DNA of 64,000 nt from Vulcanimicrobiota bacterium (lineage in GTDB: Bacteria; Vulcanimicrobiota; Vulcanimicrobiia; Vulcanimicrobiales; Vulcanimicrobiaceae): assembly GCA_003151115.1 (NCBI GenBank), contig PLWS01000005.1, positions 124,001 through 188,000 of the forward strand. Reading direction: 5' to 3'. Within the stretch, counting starts at the first letter, position 1. Each line of letters starts with the position of its first letter. This document shows, piece by piece, positions 57,379 through 64,000 of the stretch. Position numbers and translations under genes: made by a program. The notes beneath the pieces are model-generated. The model searched no databases and was not told the DNA's origin. It saw nothing but the letters and a program-made list of their open reading frames with translations.

Positions 57379-57824
57379 AAGAGTTTTTTCGTGTCGATGA
57401 GGATCGTCACCGGACCGTCGTTGACGAGTTCCACGTCCATCGTCGCGCCGAACTCCCCATACTCAACCCGCAAGCCTTCTCGTTTTAGCAAGATGCCGAC
57501 GCGTTCATAGAGCGGTTTCGCCTGTTCTTCGCGCGCGGCCGCGACGAACGATGGCCGCCGCCCTTTGCGCGCGTCGCCGTGCAATGTGAACTGCGAGATC
57601 AAGAGTATCGCGCCGTTCGCGTCGGCAATGCTGCGGTTCATCAAGCCTTCGTCGTCGCGGAAGACGCGCAGGTTTGCGATTTTCTCGGCCATCTGCGCGG
57701 CATCGGGCTCGTCGTCGTCCACGCCGACGCTCAGCAGAACTACGAGCCCCTGACCGATCGTTCCGACGGATTGTTCGGCAACACGCACCTGCGCGCGAGA
57801 AACGCGTTGAACTACGGCGCGCAC
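57375..57824 (-). CDS. dtd: D-aminoacyl-tRNA deacylase
   Basis: A 149-aa protein of standard Dtd length that hydrolyses D-aminoacyl-tRNA and mischarged Gly-tRNA(Ala). The family start MRAVVQRVSRAQVRV, the catalytic ISQFTLHGD and the Gly-cisPro motif VNDGPVTILID are all present. It is followed by proline dehydrogenase upstream on the same strand (one base between). Confidence 0.95.
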   Translation of the reverse strand: MRAVVQRVSRAQVRVAEQSVGTIGQGLVVLLSVGVDDDEPDAAQMAEKIANLRVFRDDEGLMNRSIADANGAILLISQFTLHGDARKGRRPSFVAAAREEQAKPLYERVGILLKREGLRVEYGEFGATMDVELVNDGPVTILIDTKKLF

Positions 57825-57825
57825 A

Positions 57826-58719
57826 TCAGCGCGAGAAGATGCTCGAAAGCGCGAAGAGCAGGTTTTCTTTGCGCTCCGCCACGCGGCGGTAGAAATACGC
57901 GGCCCAGTGCGTGCCGAACGGTACGTAGACGCGCAGGCGGTAGCCTTCGCGAACCAGTTCGCGCTGAATCTGCGGACGCACGCCGTAGATCATTTGAAAT
58001 TCGAAGCGGTCGCGCGAGATGTTCTTGGCTTTCACGAAATCTTTGACGGCTGCGATCAGGCGGCGGTCGTGCGTCGCGATGCCCGGATAGTTCCCGCGCG
58101 TCAGAAGTTCGCGGGCGCAGTGCATGTACTGCTCGCGAATCTTCGGCATCTCTTTGTAGGCGATCGAAGCCGGCTCGTTATAGGCACCCTTGCACAAGCG
58201 TACGCGCGCGCCCAACCCGATCAGGTGCTCCACGTCGCCGGGCGTGCGCTTCAGATACGCCTGGAGGACGGCGCCGACATTATCGTGAGCGCCGAACGCG
58301 CGCTCGAAGACTCGCAGCGTCGACTCGGTCACGGCCGAGCCTTCCATATCGATCCGTACGAACGGGTCGGGGTTGGACTTTGCGCGCTGCAAGATGGCGG
58401 AAAGATTTTCAAATGCAAAATTTTCGTCGATCAGCAAACCGAGCGCGGTTAGTTTCACGGAGACGTTGCAATCGACGCCGCTGTTTTTAATGGCGTCGAA
58501 TATCTCCATATAGGTTTCGCGCGTTTTGACGGCGGCCGCGCGCTCGAAGACGTCTTCACCTAGAAAATCGAGCGATGCGCTTATCCCGCCTTCGTTCAGT
58601 TCGCGTATGGCGGCAATCGCTTGTGGCACGTTCTTGCCGGCAACGAACCGCTTGGCCAAAAAAAAGAACCGTTTTTGGAAGGTCGAGTCGGGTGCGAAGA
58701 AACGATCGAGTGCGGCCAT
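57826..58719 (-). CDS. Proline dehydrogenase (monofunctional)
   Basis: The track frame extends to 58920; ATG 58719 gives MAALDRFFAPDSTFQKRFFF (297 aa), the size of single-function ProDH enzymes. The FAD-binding TIM barrel shows SASLDFLGEDVFER, RIDMEGSAVTESTL, LCKGAYNEP and THDRRLIAAVK. The substrate-binding end is YVPFGTHWAAYFYRRVAER. It oxidises proline to pyrroline-5-carboxylate. No P5C dehydrogenase is nearby. Confidence 0.9.
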   Translation of the reverse strand: MAALDRFFAPDSTFQKRFFFLAKRFVAGKNVPQAIAAIRELNEGGISASLDFLGEDVFERAAAVKTRETYMEIFDAIKNSGVDCNVSVKLTALGLLIDENFAFENLSAILQRAKSNPDPFVRIDMEGSAVTESTLRVFERAFGAHDNVGAVLQAYLKRTPGDVEHLIGLGARVRLCKGAYNEPASIAYKEMPKIREQYMHCARELLTRGNYPGIATHDRRLIAAVKDFVKAKNISRDRFEFQMIYGVRPQIQRELVREGYRLRVYVPFGTHWAAYFYRRVAERKENLLFALSSIFSR

Positions 58720-58727
58720 CGCAGCTG

Positions 58728-59504
58728 CTATACGACGCGGCGCCGCAGGGCCCATTGAAGCGCTATCGCGATCGCCGCAAGCACGACGAAGCCGTAACTC
58801 AACGCGAGCGCGGGGGCGACTCCTTGCGCCGAGAGCGTGACGTAGAGCTGGACCGGCAGCGCGGTCGGATGATACGCGACGATCGAGGTCGCGCCGTACT
58901 CGCCGATGGCGCGCATCCAAGCGAGCACGATACCGGCGATGACGTTCGGCCCGGCCAACGGCAGCGCGACGCGGAAGAAGACGACAAAGGCGCCAGCTCC
59001 CAGCGTGCGCGCGGATTCTTCATAAATGGGATCGAGCGTCGCAAAGGCGGCGGTCGAAACGATCGCCACAAACGATCCCGCAACGAAAAATTCCGCAAGC
59101 GCGACGCCCGGCAGCGAATCCACCAAGGTTATGCCGTGCGACGCAAGCGCGCCGCCAAGCGGCGTTTGCGCACCAACGGTTTGCAGCAGCATGATGCCGG
59201 AAGCAACCGGCGGGAACGCCAGCGGCAGCGCCAAGAGTGCGAGCGCGATCGCCCGGACGGCGCCGCTCGAATGCGCCAGCGCGTAACCGGCCGGCACGCC
59301 CAACAGCGTGGCGATTGCGACCGCAGCGCTTGAAGCAATCAAGGAAACGACGAGCGCATCGCGCGCTTGGGGCACGGAGAAGGCGGCGATCACGTCGCCC
59401 GGCCTGACCGCGGCCAGCATCGCAACGACGGGGCCGAGCATCATCACGATGAGCAGCGCCGCAGCTACATGAAAGAGCGAGAATTTCCAGAACCCCATCC
59501 CCAT
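58728..59504 (-). CDS. ModB/CysT-type ABC transporter permease
   Basis: A 258-aa permease with about six helices and the EAA-type loop YEESARTLGAGAFVVFFRVA. IGEYGATSIVAYHPTALPVQ is the segment typical of molybdate and sulfate permeases (GEFGAT). Length favours ModB. No binding protein or ATPase gene is adjacent, so partners must be elsewhere. It is eight bases upstream of proline dehydrogenase and has a back-to-back start with mntP. Confidence 0.82.
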   Translation of the reverse strand: MGMGFWKFSLFHVAAALLIVMMLGPVVAMLAAVRPGDVIAAFSVPQARDALVVSLIASSAAVAIATLLGVPAGYALAHSSGAVRAIALALLALPLAFPPVASGIMLLQTVGAQTPLGGALASHGITLVDSLPGVALAEFFVAGSFVAIVSTAAFATLDPIYEESARTLGAGAFVVFFRVALPLAGPNVIAGIVLAWMRAIGEYGATSIVAYHPTALPVQLYVTLSAQGVAPALALSYGFVVLAAIAIALQWALRRRVV

Positions 59505-60065
59505 TTGAACTTCCTCAAGATTCTCGTCGTCGCCCTCTCCCTGGGATTGGACGTGTTTGCGGTCGGCGTGGGCGTGGGCATGCGCGGCGTTTCGCGCGCG
59601 GTAAAGGTGCGCATCGGCATTGCATTTGCGACCGCCGAGGTCGTCATGAATTTGGCAGGCGTCGGCTTGGGAAAACTTGCGGGCGAACTGCTCGGAAGCG
59701 TCGCGGGGTACATCGGGTTTGTCGCGCTGATCGGTTTGGGCGCGTACATGATCATCGAGTCGGTGCGCGAGTCCGAACGGCGCCGTCCGCTCGACATGTC
59801 GCGCGGATGGGGCTTGGTCGTCGGATCGCTTTCGATCAGTTTGGATTCGCTCGGGATCGGATTCTCGATCCTCTACATCGGCGTGCCGCTCGTCCTTTCG
59901 CTCAGCGTTATATTCGTCGTGTCGATTTGCTCGACGGTGCTCGGGCTTACGCTTGGGCGAATCGTCGGACGCCGCGCTGAGGAAAGCGCGGAACTCTGGG
60001 CCGGCATCGTGCTCGGGCTCACCGGCATTGCGTTCATCCTCGCGAAAGTATTTCTGCCCGCGTGA
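59505..60065 (+). CDS. mntP: MntP-family manganese efflux pump
   Basis: TTG 59505 gives MNFLKILVVALSLGLDVFAV, the typical MntP N-terminus (186 aa); ATG 59469 is an alternative. Six helices in two repeats carry the conserved acidic motifs ALSLGLDVFAVGVGVG and SISLDSLGIGFS. It would export excess Mn2+. It overlaps the following P-loop gene by four bases (GTGA), and its start abuts the modB-like start on the other strand. Confidence 0.85.
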   Translation: MNFLKILVVALSLGLDVFAVGVGVGMRGVSRAVKVRIGIAFATAEVVMNLAGVGLGKLAGELLGSVAGYIGFVALIGLGAYMIIESVRESERRRPLDMSRGWGLVVGSLSISLDSLGIGFSILYIGVPLVLSLSVIFVVSICSTVLGLTLGRIVGRRAEESAELWAGIVLGLTGIAFILAKVFLPA

Positions 60066-60973
60066 ATACCGGCGACGCGTTGCTGGATCTCGCGCGCGCC
60101 GGCGGACGCACCTCGCTCTTTGTCGTCGGCACCGGAAAGAACGCCGGCAAAACGGTTGCCATGCGCGCCATCGCTACGGCTGCCACGCGGCGTGGGTTGA
60201 CGATCGGACTGACGTCGGCGGGACGCGACGGAGAAATGTTCGACGCGGTCGATTCGGCCGCCAAACCGAGACTGTTTCTCGAGCCGGGCACGGTCATCGC
60301 CACCGCGCGCGCATTGCTCTCCGCGCGTCATGATTACGAACTGCTCGAGGAGTCGCCGTGGCAAACCGCGGCGGGCACGGTAGTCTTCGCGCGCATTCGC
60401 AGCGCCGCGTTTTATGAACTTGCGGGTCCGCCCAAGGCTTCCGAGCTGCGCCGCTGCGTAGAGCGTTTGCACGAACTCGGCTGCGATCAGGTGATCGTCG
60501 ACGGCGCGATCGACCGCGTTGCCGCGTTGGCGGGCGGCGATGACTCGGTTGTCGTCTCGGTCGGTCCGGACGCGGGCGCGACGATCGAGGAAGCGGCGCT
60601 CAACGCGCGCGCGCTGGTACAACGCCTGTGCTTGCCGCAGTACGATTCGTCGCAGCCCTATGAGAAAGTCGAAGGCGCGCTTACCGCTGCGCAAGCCGGC
60701 GCGCTGATGCAAAACGGGTCGCCGCGCCAGATCGTTGTGAGCAATCCGACGCGCGTCGTGATCGCCGGAAAAGAGTTCCTGCGGCTGGCGGAACGCGTTG
60801 TGCTGCGCTGCGAGCAGCCGCTGCACGTGGTCGCGGTGACGGTTGCGTCCATTGGGCGGGAACGCGATTTCGAACCGGACGCGTTCCGCGACGCGGTGGC
60901 GCGCGAAACAGGTCTGCCGGTCTTTGACGTGTACGCAGGTGCGGTTTCCGGCGAAGGAAAGAAAGCGGGATGA
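60062..60973 (+). CDS. P-loop NTPase next to KCE (possibly KamB-like)
   Basis: A 303-aa protein from GTG 60062 with a P-loop VVGTGKNAGKTVAMRA (Walker A 23-31) of the type in DTB synthetase/MobB-like GTPases. It is followed by GLTIGLTSAGRDGEMFDAVD and VVFARIRSAAFYELAGPP. The second half contains HELGCDQVIVDGAIDRVAAL. It is coupled to the KCE gene by a four-base overlap. In lysine-fermenting bacteria a P-loop reactivase subunit (KamB) accompanies lysine 5,6-aminomutase and KCE, so a KamB-like role is plausible. That assignment rests on context; other P-loop roles are possible. Confidence 0.55.
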   Translation: MNTGDALLDLARAGGRTSLFVVGTGKNAGKTVAMRAIATAATRRGLTIGLTSAGRDGEMFDAVDSAAKPRLFLEPGTVIATARALLSARHDYELLEESPWQTAAGTVVFARIRSAAFYELAGPPKASELRRCVERLHELGCDQVIVDGAIDRVAALAGGDDSVVVSVGPDAGATIEEAALNARALVQRLCLPQYDSSQPYEKVEGALTAAQAGALMQNGSPRQIVVSNPTRVVIAGKEFLRLAERVVLRCEQPLHVVAVTVASIGRERDFEPDAFRDAVARETGLPVFDVYAGAVSGEGKKAG

Positions 60974-61812
60974 ATCCGCTGATCGTGACGGTCGCGCCCG
61001 TCGGCGCGGAGCTGACGCCCGAGCAAACGCCGCATTTGGCTGTCACACCTGCGCAGCTGGGCGACGTTGCCGCAAAGTGCCAACAAGCGGGCGCTTCGAT
61101 CATTCACGTGCACTGCCGCAACGATGATGCGAGCAACACGCACGACGTCGCGCGATTCAAGGCAGCGTACGACGAGATCCGCGCGCGCAGCGATCTGATC
61201 GTGCAGTTCTCTACGGGCGGCGCGATCGGCATGACGCCGGAAGAACGCGCGGGCGTGCTCGATCTGCATCCGGAGATGGCAACGCTCACCTGCGGCTCGG
61301 TGAATTTCGGCGACGACATTTTCGAGAACAGTTTCCCGATCATGCGCGCCATCTTGAAGAAGATGAACGAACTGGGCGTGCGGCCCGAATTGGAGATTTT
61401 CGACAAAGGTCATCTTTCCAACGCGCGCAGGCTCGAACGCGAACGGCTGCTGAAATTTCCGCAGCACGTGGACTTCGTATTGGGCGTGCCGGGCGGTTTG
61501 GATGCAACCGTTTCGAATCTCTGCGATCTCGTCGACTCGCTTCCCGCGGGATGCACCTGGTCGGTTGCGGCCATCGGCCGCGCGCAGCTGCCGATGACGA
61601 CGGCCGCGATCGCGATGGGCGGGCACGTACGCGTCGGGTTGGAGGACAACATCTACTATTCCAAGGGGAAGCTCGCCACGAATGACGAGTTGGTTGCGCG
61701 CGTCGTGCGTATCGCGGGGGAACTGGGCCGCCCGGTTGCAACACCGGCCAAAGCGCGCGAGATCCTGGGGCTGCGACCGCTACAGGAGCAGGCCCGCGGA
61801 GCTTTAATGTAG
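60970..61812 (+). CDS. 3-keto-5-aminohexanoate cleavage enzyme (KCE/BKACE family)
   Basis: A 280-aa zinc enzyme that condenses a beta-keto acid with acetyl-CoA; in lysine fermentation it cleaves 3-keto-5-aminohexanoate. The metal ligands H46 and H48 lie in ASIIHVHCRND, with VQFSTGGAIGMTPEERAGVL, LTCGSVNFGDD, ELEIFDKGHL and VGLEDNIYYSKGKLATNDEL as further family motifs. The exact beta-keto acid is not fixed by sequence, because BKACE enzymes vary. It is flanked by the P-loop protein and peptide-type permeases. Confidence 0.88.
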   Translation: MNPLIVTVAPVGAELTPEQTPHLAVTPAQLGDVAAKCQQAGASIIHVHCRNDDASNTHDVARFKAAYDEIRARSDLIVQFSTGGAIGMTPEERAGVLDLHPEMATLTCGSVNFGDDIFENSFPIMRAILKKMNELGVRPELEIFDKGHLSNARRLERERLLKFPQHVDFVLGVPGGLDATVSNLCDLVDSLPAGCTWSVAAIGRAQLPMTTAAIAMGGHVRVGLEDNIYYSKGKLATNDELVARVVRIAGELGRPVATPAKAREILGLRPLQEQARGALM

Positions 61813-61818
61813 CGAGTC

Positions 61819-62793
61819 TTGTTTACGTACGTCGTGCGGCGGACGTTCCAGGCCATCCCGCTGCTCCTGCTGATCTCCGTGCTCCTGTTTCTGATCGTCC
61901 ACAGCGCGCCGGGCGGCGGACTCGGGCCGTATCTGCAAAATCCGCACATCACGCCCGCCGACATCGCGCGACTCAAACACAACCTCGGCCTCGACCAGCC
62001 CTTATGGCTGCAGTACGTCACATGGCTGGGACAGGTCATTCACGGCAATTTTGGATACTCGACCAGCAACTCGGAAGACGTCTTCACCGCGATCGTCGAG
62101 CGCTTACCCTCGACGCTGCTGCTGATGGGCACCGCGGTCACCATCGCCTTCATCATCGGCGTGTCGGCCGGGCTCTTCGCAGCGGTGCATCCGTACTCGG
62201 TGTGGGACTACCTGATCACCACGTTCGCGTTTTTCGGTCAGTCGATGCCGGTATTCTGGCTGGCGCTGATGCTGCAGCTGGCTTTTGCGGTGCATGGAAT
62301 TCCACTGCCGTTCGGTTACGTGCTGCAGCTGCCGTCCGCGGGCATTTCGAGCTCGGACACGTTCGATCTCGGCGATCGCATCACGCATTTGATCTTGCCG
62401 GCGACCGCGCTCGCGTTTCTCAACATCGCACTCTTTAGCCGCTTCATGCGCAGTTCGATGCTTGAAGTGATCCGCACGGATTACATGCGCACGGCTTCGG
62501 CCAAAGGCTTGAATTTCCGGACGGTGCTTTTCAAACACGGTTTGAAGAACGCGCTGATTCCGCTGGTCACGGTAACGGCGCTCACGCTGCCGGCGCTCTT
62601 CGGCGGCGCGATCGTGACCGAAACGATCTTCGCGTGGCCCGGTGAAGGGCGGCTGTTCATCAACGCGCTCGGTCAAGAAGACATCGCCGTGCTGATGGGT
62701 TACCTGATCGTCAACGCGTTCTTGGTCGTGTTCTTTAATTTACTCGCCGATGTTTTGTACGCGTGGCTCGATCCGCGCGTGAAGTACGACTGA
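61819..62793 (+). CDS. DppB/OppB-type ABC transporter permease
   Basis: A 324-aa permease starting at TTG 61819, six bases after the KCE stop. It has the OppB N-terminus (FTYVVRRTFQAIPLLLLISV), the conserved LGLDQPLWLQYVTWLGQVIHG, six helices and the EAA loop DYMRTASAKGLNFRTVLFKH. It pairs with the DppC gene that begins one base inside its stop (TGATG). Uptake of peptides, amino acids or related amines for the KCE pathway is plausible but unproven. Confidence 0.9.
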   Translation: MFTYVVRRTFQAIPLLLLISVLLFLIVHSAPGGGLGPYLQNPHITPADIARLKHNLGLDQPLWLQYVTWLGQVIHGNFGYSTSNSEDVFTAIVERLPSTLLLMGTAVTIAFIIGVSAGLFAAVHPYSVWDYLITTFAFFGQSMPVFWLALMLQLAFAVHGIPLPFGYVLQLPSAGISSSDTFDLGDRITHLILPATALAFLNIALFSRFMRSSMLEVIRTDYMRTASAKGLNFRTVLFKHGLKNALIPLVTVTALTLPALFGGAIVTETIFAWPGEGRLFINALGQEDIAVLMGYLIVNAFLVVFFNLLADVLYAWLDPRVKYD

Positions 62794-63734
62794 TGGCACT
62801 TTCAGCACCGATTAACCAGCCTGTGATCGCCGATGATACCGCGGTCTATAGCAAGGTTACGGTTTGGAGCCGCTTCAGGAAGCACAAGCTCGCGATGGCC
62901 GGCGCGGTCATCTTGCTCATCATGGTCTTGGTCGCGATCTTCGCGTGGAAGTTCGCGCCGTTCGATCCGAACGCGATCGACGAAGTGCACTGGCAGGGCA
63001 ATCCGGTCGCGCCATGCTTCCAAAACGCGGCACAGTGCGGCGGCCACATCCTCGGTTTGGACGAGAACGGGCGCGACGAACTTTCCCGCTTGATGTACGG
63101 CGCGCAGATTTCGCTAACGGTCGCCGTCTGCGCGGTGCTGATGGAGCTGATCATCGGAACGCTGCTCGGCGCGCTGGCCGGCTACTACGGCGGCTACGTC
63201 GACTATTTCCTGATGCGCATCACCGACGTGTTTTTATCTATTCCGCTCTTGCCGCTGCTCTTGGTGCTGACGGGGATCGTGGCGGCGAGCTCGACCAAAG
63301 CGGCGCTCAGCTTCCAAGTGATCGTCGTCATCATCGGCGGTTTGTCGTGGCCCGGGGTGGCCCGCTTGGTGAGGGCGTCTTACCTTTCGCTGCGCGAGCG
63401 CGAGTACTGCGAGGCCGCGCGCGCGGTCGGCAACGGCGACTTGCGCATCATGCTGCGGCACCTGCTGCCCAACGCGATGGCGCCGATCATCGTCCAAGCC
63501 ACTTTGGATATCGCCAACGTCATCATCGTGGAGTCCGTGCTCTCGTTCTTGGGCTTTGGCATCCAGCCGCCGACGGCTTCCTGGGGCAACATGCTCAGCA
63601 ACGCCGAGGCCAACCTCCAGGACATGTGGTGGGCGGCCGTCTTCCCCGGTCTTTGCATTCTCTTCACAGTCATGGCCATCAACTATATCGGAGATGGGCT
63701 CCGCGACGCTCTTGACCCGAACGCCATAAGATAG
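62793..63734 (+). CDS. DppC/OppC-type ABC transporter permease
   Basis: ATG 62793 (the track start at 62763 lies inside dppB) gives 313 aa. The OppC N-terminal region, LGLDENGRDELSRLMYGAQI, six helices, the EAA loop EYCEAARAVGNGDLRIMLRH and the end GDGLRDALDPNAIR are all present. The cytoplasmic N-terminus is longer than in the 8.9-kb orphan DppC. It forms the second half of the permease heterodimer with the preceding gene. ATPase and binding-protein genes are missing from the window. Confidence 0.9.
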   Translation: MALSAPINQPVIADDTAVYSKVTVWSRFRKHKLAMAGAVILLIMVLVAIFAWKFAPFDPNAIDEVHWQGNPVAPCFQNAAQCGGHILGLDENGRDELSRLMYGAQISLTVAVCAVLMELIIGTLLGALAGYYGGYVDYFLMRITDVFLSIPLLPLLLVLTGIVAASSTKAALSFQVIVVIIGGLSWPGVARLVRASYLSLREREYCEAARAVGNGDLRIMLRHLLPNAMAPIIVQATLDIANVIIVESVLSFLGFGIQPPTASWGNMLSNAEANLQDMWWAAVFPGLCILFTVMAINYIGDGLRDALDPNAIR

Positions 63735-63759
63735 ATAAACTTGCCGGGGCCCGCCCCGT

Positions 63760-63843
63760 GCGCGAGTGGCGAAACTGGTAAACGCACTAGCTTGAGGTGC
63801 TAGCGCCCGCAAGGGCCTGGAGGTTCGAGTCCTCTCTCGCGCA
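63760..63843 (+). tRNA. tRNA-Leu (anticodon GAG)
   Basis: The acceptor stem GCGCGAG pairs with CTCGCGC at the 3' end, with A as discriminator. The D arm is GGCGAAACTGGTAAACGC, and the anticodon stem-loop is CTAGC-TTGAGGT-GCTAG with GAG at 63794-63796. A long class II variable arm (GCCCGCAAGGGC) and the T arm GGAGGTTCGAGTCCTCT complete the fold. CCA is not encoded. It reads CUU/CUC codons. Confidence 0.97.
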
Positions 63844-63864
63844 TGAAACCCTCCGGGTGCCAGG

Positions 63865-63887
63865 GCCGTACTGAGAGGTAGTACGGC
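63865..63887 (+). terminator. Perfect 8-bp hairpin downstream of tRNA-Leu
   Basis: GCCGTACT and AGTACGGC flank the seven-base loop GAGAGGT, 21 bases past the tRNA and 28 bases before the RND gene. The stem could end the tRNA transcript or protect its 3' side. There is no T-run after it (TTAGAAGG), so a classical intrinsic terminator is not certain. Confidence 0.5.
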
Positions 63888-63915
63888 TTAGAAGGCAGCG
63901 AAGGATCCGTTTATT

Positions 63916-64000
63916 ATGTGGTTGACCCGGTTTGCGATCAGTCGTCCCATCATCACCGCGGTGGTTTTTGCAGCCCTCGCGATTTTTGGCGTGATTTCGT
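63916..64000 (+). CDS. RND efflux transporter, N-terminal fragment
   Basis: ATG 63916, preceded by AAGGA, begins MWLTRFAISRPIITAVVFAA then LAIFGVIS and runs off the window end. This is the characteristic N-terminus and first helix of AcrB/HAE1-type RND pumps (FxRPxxAxVxxxxxxxxG). A downstream tripartite efflux system is expected. Confidence 0.85.
   Translation, partial: MWLTRFAISRPIITAVVFAALAIFGVIS

Overview
The window looks like chromosomal housekeeping DNA from a GC-rich (about 60%), diderm, little-studied bacterium. Outer-membrane transport is shown by a TolC-type protein, a MacA-type adaptor and the start of an RND pump. The mix of a futalosine-type menaquinone operon, RNase J, an alpha2-type glycyl-tRNA synthetase, a LytR-CpsA-Psr protein in a diderm, pyruvate phosphate dikinase and many small lipoproteins resembles Candidatus Eremiobacterota (WPS-2) or a related environmental phylum. 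That placement is inference; no rRNA is present to settle it. I see no prophage, insertion sequence, CRISPR array or rRNA. Coding density is very high: neighbouring genes often overlap by 1-8 nt (TGATG, ATGA, TAATG), GTG and TTG starts are common, and no stretch over 300 bases lacks a gene.

Layout. 1-5.1 kb (minus): a tripartite macrolide-type efflux operon (Yip1 membrane protein, TolC, MacA, two tandem MacB-type permeases, the last cut by the window edge). 5.1-10.8 kb: RNase J, a secreted small protein plus amidase, an orphan DppC permease and an EamA exporter. 10.9-15.7 kb: isocitrate dehydrogenase, divergent FtsK, then a PAP2-like protein without catalytic residues next to an intact PAP2 phosphatase. 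15.7-18.7 kb: mqnE-mqnA-mqnC. 18.9-24.9 kb: MnmA, then a RodZ-like protein, YajQ, RimO, LCP, polysaccharide deacetylase and a 44-aa membrane protein, which mix RNA/protein modification with envelope assembly. 25-30.8 kb: a propeller-like lipoprotein, a GAF histidine kinase without an ordinary start codon, SecA and a secreted protein. 31-33.4 kb (minus): a 58-aa SH3-like protein, a two-domain aspartyl protease and a GDPH-motif protein. 33.4-41.3 kb: prfB with its programmed frameshift, a DUF2079 membrane protein, a family 9 glycosyltransferase, YbjQ, a type-4 uracil-DNA glycosylase, RlmN, GlyRS and a lipoprotein. 41.3-50.6 kb: PPDK, a PDZ-membrane-GAF protein, an M1 aminopeptidase, a HAD phosphatase and an HD hydrolase. 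50.6-57.8 kb: dnaG-rpoD, secreted proteins, a KGG-repeat protein, a HEAT-cyclophilin fusion and Dtd. 57.8-64 kb: proline dehydrogenase, an orphan ModB permease, MntP, a P-loop protein with a 3-keto-5-aminohexanoate cleavage enzyme and DppBC permeases, tRNA-Leu(GAG) and the start of an RND pump.

Together the genes cover core information processing (dnaG, rpoD, prfB, glyS, rlmN, mnmA, rimO, dtd, secA, ftsK), quinone synthesis, central carbon metabolism (icd, ppdK) and envelope work. The parts least explained by known operons are the P-loop/KCE/DppBC cluster, the PDZ-GAF membrane protein, the HEAT-cyclophilin fusion, the GDPH protein and the degenerate PAP2 paralogue. I found no clear undescribed defence or mobile system.
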